64,000 nucleotides of DNA. Origin: Linyphia triangularis. Taxonomy: Eukaryota > Arthropoda > Arachnida > Araneae > Linyphiidae. The stretch is from assembly GCA_963978545.1 (NCBI GenBank), contig OZ021730.1, positions 9,927,796 through 9,991,795 of the forward strand, read 5' to 3'. A program made the position numbers and the translations under genes. Each line of letters opens with the position of its first letter. Position 1 is the stretch's first letter. The notes beneath the pieces are model-generated. The model saw nothing but the letters and a program-made list of their open reading frames with translations. It made no database searches and was not told where the DNA came from. Positions 43,495 through 55,142 of the stretch are shown here, in pieces.

Positions 43495-43954
43495 CTACAT
43501 TAAATTGTGATTGCTTATAAGTTTTTCTGTTATCCTTAAACCATTGCTCATTCCTAGTATTTTGTTTCATTGATATACAGTGGGTAAAAAAAGTCTCCGT
43601 ACGGTAGCCAAAGTTACAAATAAATGTGCATAATTTCTAATCCTTTGCTTCACATCTTCAGTAATTACTGAAATATGTTTAATTTGATTCTTTAAAATAA
43701 GTTTATAATCAATGTCTGTTTTTACAAAACGCAGGAAGTATTTAAATGGAAATATTTAGGAGATGTTGCTAAGTGCCATGCAAAAAAAGTTTCCGTACGC
43801 CGTATGAAAATTAATTCTGACGTCTACCACAACAGACTTGCAGTAAATTTTCAAAACTGAAATGTACGCAAGTGTCATGAAGACAGTATAAAAGCAATTG
43901 TTTAATTTTAGCTTGTTACTGATTGTCTTAAAATGGAGTTCCTAAACCTATTCG

Positions 43955-44321
43955 GCCGACCAAACGGTATAGTGGTTAGCGTGCTAGCTTCTAGACCGCG
44001 AGGTTGCGGGTTCGAGTCCTGTGTTAGGCATGGGTGTTTGTAAATGTATGTTGGCTTGTCTAATGACGAACGTTTTGGCGCGCCCTCGTGTTGCTGGTTG
44101 GTTGTATTCAGATTATCTGGCGCCGTCAGCAACACGAGGGCTATAATACGCCGAAACATTCGTCATTAGACAAGCAACATACATTTACAAACACCCATGC
44201 CAACACGGGACTCGAACCCGCAACCTCGCGGTCTAGAAGCTAGCACGCAAACCACTATACCGTTTGGTCGGCCCCTCGTGTTGCTGACGGCGCCAGATAA
44301 TCTGAAAACAACCAACCAACC
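43955..44321 (+). mobile_element. tRNA-derived SINE copy 8, interrupted by SINE 9
   Basis: The head starts at 43955 and the CCAA tail ends at 44321. Duplication TAAACCTATTCG at 43943-43954 and 44322-44333. Split within its 3' hairpin by copy 9. It lies in the left arm of the Tc1 fold-back. Confidence 0.95.
44096..44272 (-). mobile_element. tRNA-derived SINE copy 9, nested in copy 8
   Basis: Full length, inverted relative to its host SINE. Duplication CCCTCGTGTTGCT at 44083-44095 and 44273-44285, which is itself SINE 3' hairpin sequence. Confidence 0.95.
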
Positions 44322-44594
44322 TAAACCTATTCGTGAGTTGGTGATTCAATTATGAAATGTTGCATTATCTATGAAAAAAATTGTCGAAATCTTTAATATA
44401 TTGAAGTCTATAGTACTATATATTATTGAAAGACACCGTGATTTTCAAACCTTTGAGGATAGAGTTTGATCCGGAAGATCTTCAAAGCTAAAAAGCTTGC
44501 ATAAAATAAATATCCTATTGTAAGGTTCAAAATAATCCGCGAATAAGTGCATCTCAAGTCGAACATGGCTTAAGATTTGATAAAAACATTGAAG

Positions 44595-45250
44595 ACAAAT
44601 CCCAATTGACAATTTATGTGCACTGATTAAGACATTTTACGTTGGAATTTCAAGATACACATATCTATGCTTATTTCCTTCTACTTAAATTATCGACAGC
44701 ATCTGCTCTCATACACCCCCAAACCATAACGCCCCTTTCACGTGTTTGACAGTTCCACATAAATTATAAGTTAACCTTTGTTAATTTTGTTTTCTCCTGA
44801 CCATAACTCGATTATATGAACCTTGGATATTTAATTTTAATTCATCACTAAAAAGGACTTTGCAAAGTTGATGCGCTTTTTCTGTTACAGGTACTTATAT
44901 AAGGCTTCTCACTGGCTGCAAGTCCATTCAGACCCGCTTTTTTAATAATATTTCTCACCGTTTGAGATGTCACTTCAATGTTTCTATCAATTTTTAAGCC
45001 ATGTGCGACTTAGGGTGCACTTATTCGCGGACTATCTTGAACCTTACTATACGATATTTCTTTTATACAAGCGTTTTAGCTTCGAAGATTTTCCGGATCG
45101 ATCTCTATCCTCAAAAGTTTGAAGCTCATCGGTGTCTTTCAATAATATATTGCACTATAGACTTCAATACATTAAATATTTAGTCAATTTTTCATAGATA
45201 ATCCATCATTTCATAACTGAATCGCCAACTCACAAATAGATTTGGGAACT
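44595..45250 (-). pseudogene. Tc1-like transposase relic
   Basis: Read on -: a start region (MEFPNLF) in the right arm, SPRISA and VTSQTVRNIIKKAGLNGL (helix-turn-helix type), then VLFSDELKLNIQGSYNRV and VMVWGCMRADAV in the central segment. These match the middle of Tc1 DDE transposases (SDE and WGC motifs). Multiple frameshifts and stops; the C-terminal part is absent. Confidence 0.7.
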
Positions 45251-45634
45251 CCATTTTAAGACAATCAGCTACAAGCTAAAATTAAACAATTGTTGCTATC
45301 TTGTCTTCATGACACTTGCGTACACTTCTGTTCTGAAAATTTATTGCAAGTCTGTTGTGGTAGATGTCAGAGTTAATTTTCATATGGCGCAAGGAAACTT
45401 TTTTTGCATGGCACTTAGCAATATCTCCTAAATATTTCAATTTAAATACTTGCTGCGTATTGTAAAAACAAACATTGATTATAAACTAATTTTAAAGAAT
45501 CAAATTAAACATATTTCAATAGTCACTGAAGATATGAAGCAAAAGATTAGAAACTATGCTAATTTATTTGTAACTTTGACTTCCGTAAGGAGACTTTTTT
45601 TACCCACTGTATGTGCGCGTGTGGGCTGGACTTA

Positions 45635-46280
45635 CGGCCGTAGTTTCCCGAAATCTCAACCATGCTACTATAACTCTGAGTTCATAAGCTCTGGGTCGAG
45701 AGCCTTGACCCGGGGATAAAAAAACGGCAGTCTTCAGGATTTTTCAATGCGGAGCTTATAGACCCGAAGTTTATCAACTCAGAGTTGAAGGACAGCTTGC
45801 TATTGGTCTAGAAGTGTCATGTGATTTCCGTTCCCAGAATGCTTTGGTCTTGTGTTTATCTTATAGTCTGTTGTCATCTTGTATTCTTGTGTTTTAATAA
45901 GTGATTTGAAAAAATTAAAAAATGGATTCACTTTTGCAAAAAAAAAACAAAAACCGAGCCCTGTACACTCCGTACAAAAAAAAAATCTGTTGTTGGAGTT
46001 AATCCAACAACGGATTAGCATCATCGAATGCAAAGAAAACAGCAAAACTTCGTTTTGCCAGAAGAACGCGGCATTGGTCGCTGTCACGGAAGCTTTTAAT
46101 GCTTCCTTAAATATCACAACAAAACGGTCTGTAAAACAAATCCGCGAGTGGTATAAAGCCAGCAAGAAAACTGCCGGTGGCAAAGTCGCCAACTATCGTC
46201 AGAAGATGAGAGCCACCGGCAATTGCTCACCTGCAGTGGATATACCCTCCGGATTTGAAGACCGTTTAATAGTTCATTAA
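45635..46280 (+). pseudogene. Myb/SANT-encoding DNA-transposon fragment, copy 2
   Basis: Nearly the same sequence as 39029-39690: terminal ACGGCCGTAGTTTCCCG, the inverted pair, a leader, then ATG at 45922 (MDSLLQKKNKNRALYTPYK). Here the frameshift is in a different A-run (about 45984) than in copy 1. The main frame then runs LLLELIQQRISII to GFEDRLI and is cut at 46275, before the exon-1 splice donor. It abuts the Tc1 fold-back at 45609. Confidence 0.7.
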
Positions 46281-46471
46281 TATAACCGTTTTCATTAATA
46301 TTTAAATTAAGTTTTTACCTACAAACTTTGCAGGTTCTTCTTTGTTGAAATAAACTATCCATGTAATTTCAGGCACAACAGGTAAAATATCAGAGGTTTT
46401 CATTTTCCAAAAGTAGCCAAGTAGAGATGACTGGGTGCCAAAACTGACTGTGATATATTCATAAAAGAGAG

Positions 46472-46560
46472 CAGTGATTCTCAACCTTTTTTTTTGTCGC
46501 GGCACACGTTTAACGATTTCAAAATTTGGCGGCACACAAAGAAAAAGATAAGTTTAAAAG
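46472..46560. mobile_element. hAT-type terminus (fragment)
   Basis: CAGTGATTCTCAACC followed by a T-run and GCGGCACAC is typical of one end of hAT elements. The other end was not found. Confidence 0.35.
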
Positions 46561-46704
46561 TTGTTTACTTTACCTACCTATAATACAGGGTGGGGCATAA
46601 AGATCTACCTAATTTGCCGCTGTCGCTGCGGTGGCGCTAGTGTAGAAGGTATGTTCGAAGTAGCGATGTTATATTTCCCTAATTACGCTATTTCAACTGA
46701 CAGT

Positions 46705-47020
46705 ATGTCTTGGACTAGTGAGCATCGTGCGTTCGATGTCGAAACTTATTTTTAAAATGCGGATTCCATCATTGAAACGCAACGATTATTTCGTAGGCAC
46801 TTTGGAGTAAGCAGGCATGGAAGAATACCCGACAGAAAGACAATATTCTTATGGGTTGCTAATTTTAGAGAAACAGGTTCGATTCGAAATTGCAGCAATT
46901 CCTCCAGCAATGGTGGAAAAGGTTATGCTGAATTTCCGGGAGAGACTTCACAAGTGTATAGAGAACGAAGGAAAACATTTAGACGATATCCCTTTTCGTA
47001 CAACAAAACCTCGAAATTAA
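46705..47020 (+). pseudogene. Mariner-like element with DUF4817-type head, internally deleted
   Basis: MSWTSEHRAFDVETYF, a stop, then NADSIIETQRLFRRHFG and RKTIFLWVANFRETGSI form an N-terminal helix-turn-helix of the DUF4817 type. This joins directly, in another frame, to a C-terminal segment (PPAMVEKVMLNFRERLHKC, then GKHLDDIPF) typical of the end of mariner-like transposases. The catalytic middle is missing. A leader with GGGTGGGGCATAAAGATC lies at 46588. Confidence 0.55.
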
Positions 47021-47108
47021 TTAATAGTAAAAATTGTTGCAGATTGTAAAAATTAATTAATGGCAAACATTATTCTATCCGAATGTAAAATAAAATATTT
47101 GTTTTCAA

Positions 47109-47347
47109 TGTCCTATATGTGGAGATAGGGGGCGCACCACTAGAGAACCCCTTGTGGCGACTCCTAGCGGCAGAGGGAGGTATTCCTCATTCTGATTAGA
47201 GAGACAGATCACTGAACATTCTCGATGTGAATATACGTAAGAAAGGCGCTTGTGCCTAATGTAGTATGAGATAAGAGGCAATAAGGATTCATTAAAGCTG
47301 GATTCTACACTCAGCAAGTGTCCCTTCTCTGATCGTCTACTCCCACA
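47109..47347 (+). repeat. LTR (5' LTR type), 239 bp
   Basis: Starts TGTCC, ends CCCACA, and is followed at once by TGGGGGCTCGG (47348-47358), which matches the start of a primer-binding site complementary to tRNA-Pro. About 230 bp of leader follow (to 47589) before LINE E. No gag or pol and no second LTR in the window. Confidence 0.55.
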
Positions 47348-47589
47348 TGGGGGCTCGGCATCACGAACTGAGTAGGCGTCAGAACGTTACGTTAAAAACC
47401 AAACGGCAGAACGTGTAAAGGCAAACCAGAAGTACGAGTACAAATGAAACCGAACAGCCCCGTAGTCACCCAGCAGTGAACCGGAGATCGGAGTGTAAGC
47501 CGTCGTATCACGTAGCAGTGTAAACGATAAAACAGCACAGTGACCGGAAAGGGAAATCTCGTTTCACCGGAAAGCGAAACTACCACGTC

Positions 47590-49920
47590 GGTTGGTTGGT
47601 TGGTTGGTAAGATTTTAACGGCGCAAGGGCAACACATGGGCCATACTGCGCCAACCATTCGTTGCTCATTTTTAAAATTGATTTAAAAGACACATTTATG
47701 AGTTAAAAATATAAAAAGTCAAAGATTAGAGAAACAACTTATTCAAATCAAATGATAAAAACCAATGTCATGTAAGAAATCAAAAAGATTTTCGTGAGGA
47801 AGTGAAGATAAAATACATGAAAGTGAAGGATGATTGGATTTAAAATGTCGATGTCTGACAGTATTAAAAGATGGACATTCATTTAAAACATGAAAAACAG
47901 AAAAAATTACACCACAGGTATTACATGTGGGGGCATCTTCTGCCAGCAGAAGATGCACATGGGTAAAACGTGTGTGGCCTATTCTTAAACGAGTCAGGAG
48001 CACTTCCCTTTTCCTGGATTGCTGGATGGGTGCGAATCCGGATATTAAGGGCTGAAACGAACGCAGCTTGTTGGCTGTCTGTGCATCCCACATGGCCTGC
48101 CAAGTGAGAGACAGAGCAGTGTCACAAGCTTTATATGCGTCGTCAGGGCAGAGCCAAGTGCTCCTAGGTCCACTAGCAGATCGAGCGATGGTATCAGCGC
48201 GTTCATTACCCATGATCCCCACATGACCTGGGATCCAACAAAAAAGAACTTTAAAATTTCTGTCTAAAAGTGTGATATGGAGTTTTAAAATTTCTAAGAT
48301 AAAAGGATGGGTCTGGTTCAGTGGATTATTTAGTGCATCTAAACAGCTCTTGGAATCTGTGTAAATAATCCACTGACCATGGCCTTGCTTTAAAATAAAT
48401 TGCAAGGCCAATAGAATAGCCAGGGACTCAGCTGAAAATACGGAGCTGCTAAAGTGCAGTTCTCTGGACATGATGGTATCGTCATGAACTGCTGCAGCTC
48501 CTACATGCCCCTGGCTCTTTGACCCATCCGTATATATTGCCTTAAAATTGGAAAAATTATTTCGATGATAGTAAAATAAGTTTGTAAAAATAATATCTGG
48601 TGTACAGCTTTTCTTAAAATTGCTAAAAATGTTAAGAACAATGACTTGATGATCATGCCAAGGTGGAATGGAGAATGAAATGGAGGGAACTTTAAAATTG
48701 TCAATATTGTGAGATGAAAGTATGGATTTTATTCTCAATGCAAATGATGGAATGCATGATGGACGTGCGTTAAAAAGTCGATGATAAAGAGGATTAAAAA
48801 GATGTTCTAAAAGAGGATGAGAAGGATGACTTTTTACTTTAAAATAAAACTTTAAAGAGAGCTTGTCCCGTCTCAGCCTCAGAGAGGCTTCCCGACAAAG
48901 CACGTATAAACTTTGCACCGGTGATGTACTAAATGCTCCTGACGCGATCCTGAGACCTGAATGGTGAACAGGATCTAGGAGCAATAGAGCCGATTTTTTG
49001 GCTGAGCCGTACACCACCGAGCCGTAGTCAAGAATGGAACGGACCAGGCATCTGTATATCCTTAACATGGAGCTGGTGTCAGCTCCCCAGGAAGTGTTAG
49101 AGAGAACTTTCAGGAGATTCAGGACTTTATTGCACTTCAACTTTAGATGTTTAATATGTGGCAGGAAAGTGAGCTTAGAATCAAAAATTATTCCGAGAAA
49201 TTTGGTCTCGGAAACAATGGGTATTTGGACACCATTTAAAAAGATTTCTGGGTCGTTGTGAAGTTCACGTTTCCTGCAGAAGTGCATGGCAACGGTTTTT
49301 TCAGCTGAAAACGTAAATCCGTTCTTATTAGCCCAGTCTGAGATTCTCCTGATAGCCAGATGAAGCTGTCTCTCTATGAGTGACATATTCGTTGAGGCGC
49401 AAGACAGTTGGAAATCGTCAACAAATAACGTGCCTGACACTGATGGTGGTAAGCAGGTCAAAAGGCTGTTGACTTTGATGATAAAGAGTGCGCAACTCAA
49501 CACACTTCCCTGGGGGACACCTTGTTCTTGTATGAACTCGTTAGATAATATTGAGTTTATTCGTACTTGGAAGATTCTTTGAGTTAAGAAATTTTCAATG
49601 AATAATGGCAGGTTTCCTCGCAGACCTAAATCATGTAGATCCTTGAGTATACCATATCTCCAAGTACGATCATACGCTTTCTCCATGTCAAAGAATACAG
49701 AGACCAAATGGTTCCGCTTGACACAAGCCTCCCGAATTGAAGTTTCCAGGAGGAGCAAGTTGTCAATAGTGCTTCGTCCACGACGAAAACCACTCTGGAA
49801 CCGAGATAGACAGTAGTTATATTCAAGATAAAATAAAAGACGTGCATTAACTAGTTTCTCCAGGAGTTTACAAAGACAACTAGTTAATGCAATAGGGCGG
49901 TAACTTGAGGGATTCTTGGG
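47590..49920 (-). mobile_element. LINE copy E, family 2, 5'-truncated
   Basis: CCAA tail at 47590, hairpin at about 47618-47655, 3' UTR, and the last 725 codons of ORF2. Similarity to C stops abruptly at 49920 in RT (before SYRPIALTSC). Inserted next to an LTR leader; target duplication not found. Confidence 0.9.
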
Positions 49921-49980
49921 GATAGATCCTTGGGAAAAACAATTTAAAATCAAAATAAGAAATATTTGTAGTGGCGACAT
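47743..49980 (-). CDS. LINE E ORF2 C-terminal part (RT - RNase H - knuckle), partial
   Basis: An open frame of 745 codons. About 20 residues at the start come from flanking DNA (MSPLQIFLILI) and not from the LINE. It holds SYRPIALTSC, FFDMEKAYD, GVPQGSVLS, FVDD, all four RNase H acidic residues (YTDGSK, FSAES, YTDSKS, NERAD) and the knuckle CNTCGVIFSVFHVLNEC. It lacks the endonuclease and the first RT motifs, so it cannot act alone. The absence of stops suggests a recent insertion. Confidence 0.88.
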   Translation of the reverse strand: MSPLQIFLILILNCFSQGSIPKNPSSYRPIALTSCLCKLLEKLVNARLLFYLEYNYCLSRFQSGFRRGRSTIDNLLLLETSIREACVKRNHLVSVFFDMEKAYDRTWRYGILKDLHDLGLRGNLPLFIENFLTQRIFQVRINSILSNEFIQEQGVPQGSVLSCALFIIKVNSLLTCLPPSVSGTLFVDDFQLSCASTNMSLIERQLHLAIRRISDWANKNGFTFSAEKTVAMHFCRKRELHNDPEIFLNGVQIPIVSETKFLGIIFDSKLTFLPHIKHLKLKCNKVLNLLKVLSNTSWGADTSSMLRIYRCLVRSILDYGSVVYGSAKKSALLLLDPVHHSGLRIASGAFSTSPVQSLYVLCREASLRLRRDKLSLKFYFKVKSHPSHPLLEHLFNPLYHRLFNARPSCIPSFALRIKSILSSHNIDNFKVPSISFSIPPWHDHQVIVLNIFSNFKKSCTPDIIFTNLFYYHRNNFSNFKAIYTDGSKSQGHVGAAAVHDDTIMSRELHFSSSVFSAESLAILLALQFILKQGHGQWIIYTDSKSCLDALNNPLNQTHPFILEILKLHITLLDRNFKVLFCWIPGHVGIMGNERADTIARSASGPRSTWLCPDDAYKACDTALSLTWQAMWDAQTANKLRSFQPLISGFAPIQQSRKREVLLTRLRIGHTRFTHVHLLLAEDAPTCNTCGVIFSVFHVLNECPSFNTVRHRHFKSNHPSLSCILSSLPHENLFDFLHDIGFYHLI

Positions 49981-51221
49981 CTGCCGAAAAAATTTATTAA
50001 CATTTTTACCAATCTAATTCGATTTCATTGTCACCACAATATTTAAAATAGTAATTTCTTTAACATTCTTCCATAATTCTATTCTTGGATTCCACTATGG
50101 ATTTTTTAAAAAAACTCTCTGAATATTACAGTATTAAGCTTAAAGAAAAGATCAAAAAGCGTTTAATGTAATTAAGTATTTATTTACACTTGTCAAACTT
50201 TTTTAAAAAGGCCAATTTCTTGAGACTCAAAAATTGACTTTGAAATAAAGCTTACTTCAAAACAACTATAAACCACAGCTTATTATTACTTTAATTACCT
50301 CGGAATAAGAAACCAGATGGATTATTGTCTATTGTCGGCCTGCTTGGTGGGAATTATCCTGTTTTTTCTCACTCAAAAGTCACTCAATATTTTACGTCGC
50401 TTCTGCTTGGAATTGCTTCATATGCCAACCCAAACGATATTTATTTTGAAAACAAAAAAGTACAAAAGTACATTTAAAAAAATATATAATTTCTAAATTT
50501 ACTGTACAATAATTATTTAGGCGTTAATGTTCACAGTAATAGTTTTGAAAAACCAAAATGTATCAAAAATATATTATTTCTAAATTTGTGGCACAATAAT
50601 CATTTAGACGCATATGTTGGCAAAAACAAATTCAATGTCATCCACTTTCACTGCATGAGATTTCGATTTCTTAGATTGTTTTTGAAATACTTTGTAGTTA
50701 TGTAATAGTATAACATTAATGACTTCCTTAATATTTGTGAGTGTATAGAATTTTTTTAGTAAAAGTTTATAAGTGTTGTTTGCTCTGAAATAAAGCTGGG
50801 ATGCGAATTTTTCTGATCATAAATCGCTCTTTTTCTTTAAATTTTATATTTGACAGAGAACAGCTAGTTGTTTCGAAGAATGATGCTTTGAAAGGTAAGG
50901 AGTCATATAATGGATCTGAAAAAATTCAGGAACGGAATTAGTACATGGTTTTAAGATTGTTAATTATTTGTTAATGAATTCCAATATATTAAGGTTAATA
51001 ATTTGGCTATTACAGTGTAGGAAAATAGAGCTCATATAATTATTTATTATTTTAATTAATCAATAATCAATTCATCAATAACAATCAATTAGTAAATCAA
51101 TTAGCAAGAGTATTGCTACCATAATGAATAACTTATTTAATTAATAAGTTAGTTGATTTTTAATGAACTAACTTATTTAATGAACAACTTAGTTAATGAA
51201 TAATGTGGAAAACAGTGAAAA
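49981..51221. other. A+T-rich, no gene recognised
   Basis: No long frames. Near-duplicate phrases (TATATAATTTCTAAATTTAC and TATATTATTTCTAAATTTGT near 50480 and 50570) suggest a short degenerate repeat. Merges into the 60-bp satellite. Confidence 0.4.
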
Positions 51222-52450
51222 CTTAGTTACTTAAAAAGTTAGTTAATTGCTAACATAATTTAGTTGATTAAAAAGTACTGATTTAGTTACTTAAAAAGTT
51301 AGTTAATTGCTAACATAACTTAGTTGATTAAAAAGTACTGATTTAGTTACTTAAAGAGTTAGTTAATTATTAACATAATTTAGTTTATTAAAAAGTACTG
51401 ATTTAGTTACTTAAAGAGTTAGTTGATTGTTAACATAATTTAGTTGATTAAAAAGTACTGATTTAGTTATTCAAGAAGTTAGTTGATTGTTAACATAATT
51501 TAGTTTATTAAAAAGTACTGATTTAGTTATTTAAAAAGTTAGTTGATTGTTAACATAATTTAGTTTATTAAAAAGTACTGATTTAGTTATTTAAAAAGTT
51601 AGTTGATTGTTAACATAATTTAGTTTATTAAAAAGTACTGATTTAGTTATTTAAAAAGTTAGTTGATTGTTAACATAATTTAGTTTATTAAAAAGTACTG
51701 ATTTAGTTACTTAAAAAGTTAGTTGATTGTTAACATAATTTAGTTGATTAAAAAGTACTGATTTAGTTATTTAAAAAGTTAGTTGATTGTTAACATAATT
51801 TAGTTGATTAAAAAGTACTGATTTAGTTATTTAAAAAGTTAGTTGATTGTTAACATAATTTAGTTTATTAAAAAGTACTGATTTAGTTATTTAAAAAGTT
51901 AGTTGATTGTTAACATAATTTAGTTGATTAAAAAGTACTGATTTAGTTACTTAAAGAGTTAGTTAATTATTAACATAATTTAGTTTATTAAAAAGTACTG
52001 ATTTAGTTACTTAAAGAGTTAGTTGATTGTTAACATAATTTAGTTGATTAAAAAGTACTGATTTAGTTATTTAAAAAGTTAGTTGATTGTTAACATAATT
52101 TAGTTTATTAAAAAGTACTGATTTAGTTACTTAAAGAGTTAGTTGATTGTTAACATAATTTAGTTGATTAAAAAGTACTGATTTAGTTATTTAAAAAGTT
52201 AGTTGATTGTTAACATAATTTAGTTTATTAAAAAGTACTGATTTAGTTATTTAAAAAGTTAGTTGATTGTTAACATAATTTAGTTTATTAAAAAGTACTG
52301 ATTTAGTTATTTAAAAAGTTAGTTGATTGTTAACATAATTTAGTTGATTAAAAAGTACTGATTTAGTTACTTAAAAAGTTAGTTGATTGTTAACATAATT
52401 TAGTTGATTAAAAAGTACTGATTTAGTTACTTAAAAAGTTAGTTGTGTGT
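51222..52450. repeat. 60-bp satellite, about 20 tandem copies
   Basis: Exact 60-bp period, for example AGTTGATTGTTAACATAATT then TAGTTTATTAAAAAGTACTG then ATTTAGTTATTTAAAAAGTT. Variants (GATTG/AATTA, TTTA/TTGA, TATTT/TACTT) recur in blocks. About 80% A+T. No spacers. Confidence 0.98.
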
Positions 52451-53014
52451 AAACTATGATTAAACTAACACTAAAAGTTACTGTGTGTAAATTCCCCATA
52501 AGAATATAGTTTTTCTGCAATTGCAGTCAAACGGATTAGTTCAAAAACTTGCCAGAATAAGGAGACGGTTAAAAAAAATTTAAACACGCAAAAAATAGAA
52601 AATTGATATTTTTGTAATATTTTATGGGTACCAAGTCCCCATAAACTATTTAACTCTTGATTAGTCGCGCCGTCGACAAAAATCCCCTACAATCTCAATT
52701 TCTCAATAGATAGCAGCACATCATCAAAGCCTTCTTACAGATTTTCAATTTATTTTGAAAATATTTTTTAATTTTTACTTAATTCTATTCAATAATGTTG
52801 TGTTTTTAAATTAAAAACCTATTTGCTTTAATATTTGGCCACGAATTTAATGGTACTCACGAAAATTTAAATTTGGACGACATTTGTCCCTCACGCGACT
52901 AACCGCGAGACAAATGGTCCCGCGCCTCATCAAGGGTAAACTATCAAAATTAAATATTTAATCAATTATTGCAATTATTTTATTAATAACAATAATTCAT
53001 AAAACTTGATAATT
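52451..53014. other. Satellite flank, no gene recognised
   Basis: A+T-rich with a less A+T-rich patch near 52880-52930 (CCCTCACGCGACTAACCGCG). No coding signal or terminal repeats. Confidence 0.35.
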
Positions 53015-53022
53015 GTATAGAT

Positions 53023-53981
<959 letters not shown>

Positions 53982-54018
53982 GTATAGATAATAATATTGA
54001 AAATTTGAACCGGCTAAA

Positions 54019-54727
54019 GGGGACTGTTAAGGCAAAAATTTCTATTTTTATATTATAATGGAAATATATAGCCTTCAATTCTAGCTTTCAGTACATACCT
54101 TACTTTTGCTGATCCGAGAAGAACTAAGAATATTATTTGAGTTTTTGTAAGCGCGCATATCAGAAATCGTATGTATTTCAACTTCTTAAATTGCATTTTT
54201 CTCTTCATGTGTATTTTAAGATTTTTAGGGTATTCGATTTGTTCCTTGCGATTCAAAAGTTGATGTATTTTTTTTTAATTTGGAGATATTGTTTACTATA
54301 CTATTTTGAACACAATTGTGCATGGATTTTGGAATCTGGTATTTTTTTATTGTTTTACAGTAATTTTCGTAATGCTTCTATTTAAAAAGTTTACATTTTT
54401 TGCCGTTGTGCGAATGTTTTACTTTTAAATAATTAACTAATGAGTCAAATTCAAAATCCATGTACAATTATGTCAATATTTATTCAATTAGCTTGTACAA
54501 AAAAAAATTGAGACAGATTGCAAAAAATTTGAATCGCAAGGAGCGTTTTTAAAATTACGGAAAAAACGCTAAATTTTTCAATAAAAATTTAATTTCTTGA
54601 AAAAAAATCAATATAAATTTTTGAAATTTTAGGTTGTGTTTCATCTAATTGCTATTGAACTGCACACAAAATTTCATGAATTTTAGACAAAAATTGAAGA
54701 ATTTTTATTTTTGACTTAACAGTCCCC
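54019..54727. mobile_element. TTAA-type MITE with GGGGACTGTTAAG ends
   Basis: The left end GGGGACTGTTAAGGCAAAAA mirrors the right end, whose reverse reads GGGGACTGTTAAGTCAAAAA. The right flank is TTAA and the left flank TAAA, so the target is probably TTAA with one change. About 709 bp, non-coding. The end resembles that of the element at 5749. Confidence 0.65.
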
Positions 54728-54914
54728 TTAAATCTAAAATCATGGGGCCAATGTTATATTCCAGTACGCCACCCTTCCACTTTAGTGGTGCAATACAGTA
54801 GGCAAACTCTACCCAAATAATGGTCGATTAAATATATACGCTTTTGAAATAAGTCACGATTGCTACGATTATTATTCACGATTACTTTTTCAGAGGAAGA
54901 CCTAGTAACGATGA

Positions 54915-55115
54915 TTCTCTATACTCGATAAGTTACAATCCACTAGCCCCAGTGCATTAAGAAACTACTTTTTGTTAAATCCCTTGACATTTGGTGAGTA
55001 GGTACGAAAAAGATCACCAAATGAAATGGCATAAACTAAAAACTTGAAAATAGCGTCTGATATATTTTATTTTATATTTGAAATCCTTACGTCAATGCCT
55101 ATGCAGTGACTAAAC
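54915..55115. repeat. Dispersed repeat, also at 62385-62580
   Basis: About 190 bp shared: CTATACT, GTTACAATC, CAGTGCATT, GAAACTACTTT, a GTAGGTACGAAAAAGATCAC-like stretch and ATTCTTACGTCAATGC. Roughly 80% identity over the alignable part. Confidence 0.65.
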
Positions 55116-55142
55116 CTGCAATAGTATTTCGTTCGTAGAAAC

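Larger units (their letters stand above)
43578..45609. mobile_element. Tc1/mariner fold-back element with ~638-bp inverted arms
   Basis: Both ends are CAGTGGGTAAAAAAAGTCTCC, flanked by TA. The left arm is 43578-44594 (638 bp after removing the nested SINEs and one duplication). The right arm is 44973-45609 (637 bp). The arms are inverted copies at roughly 90% identity. The 378-bp centre holds transposase coding sequence found only once. Both arms carry the 5' terminus, so the normal 3' terminus has been replaced by an inverted copy of the 5' part. Confidence 0.85.

Noticed and set aside
51222..52450. CRISPR-like array
   Set aside because: Units are contiguous 60-bp repeats with no unique spacers, in an animal genome.
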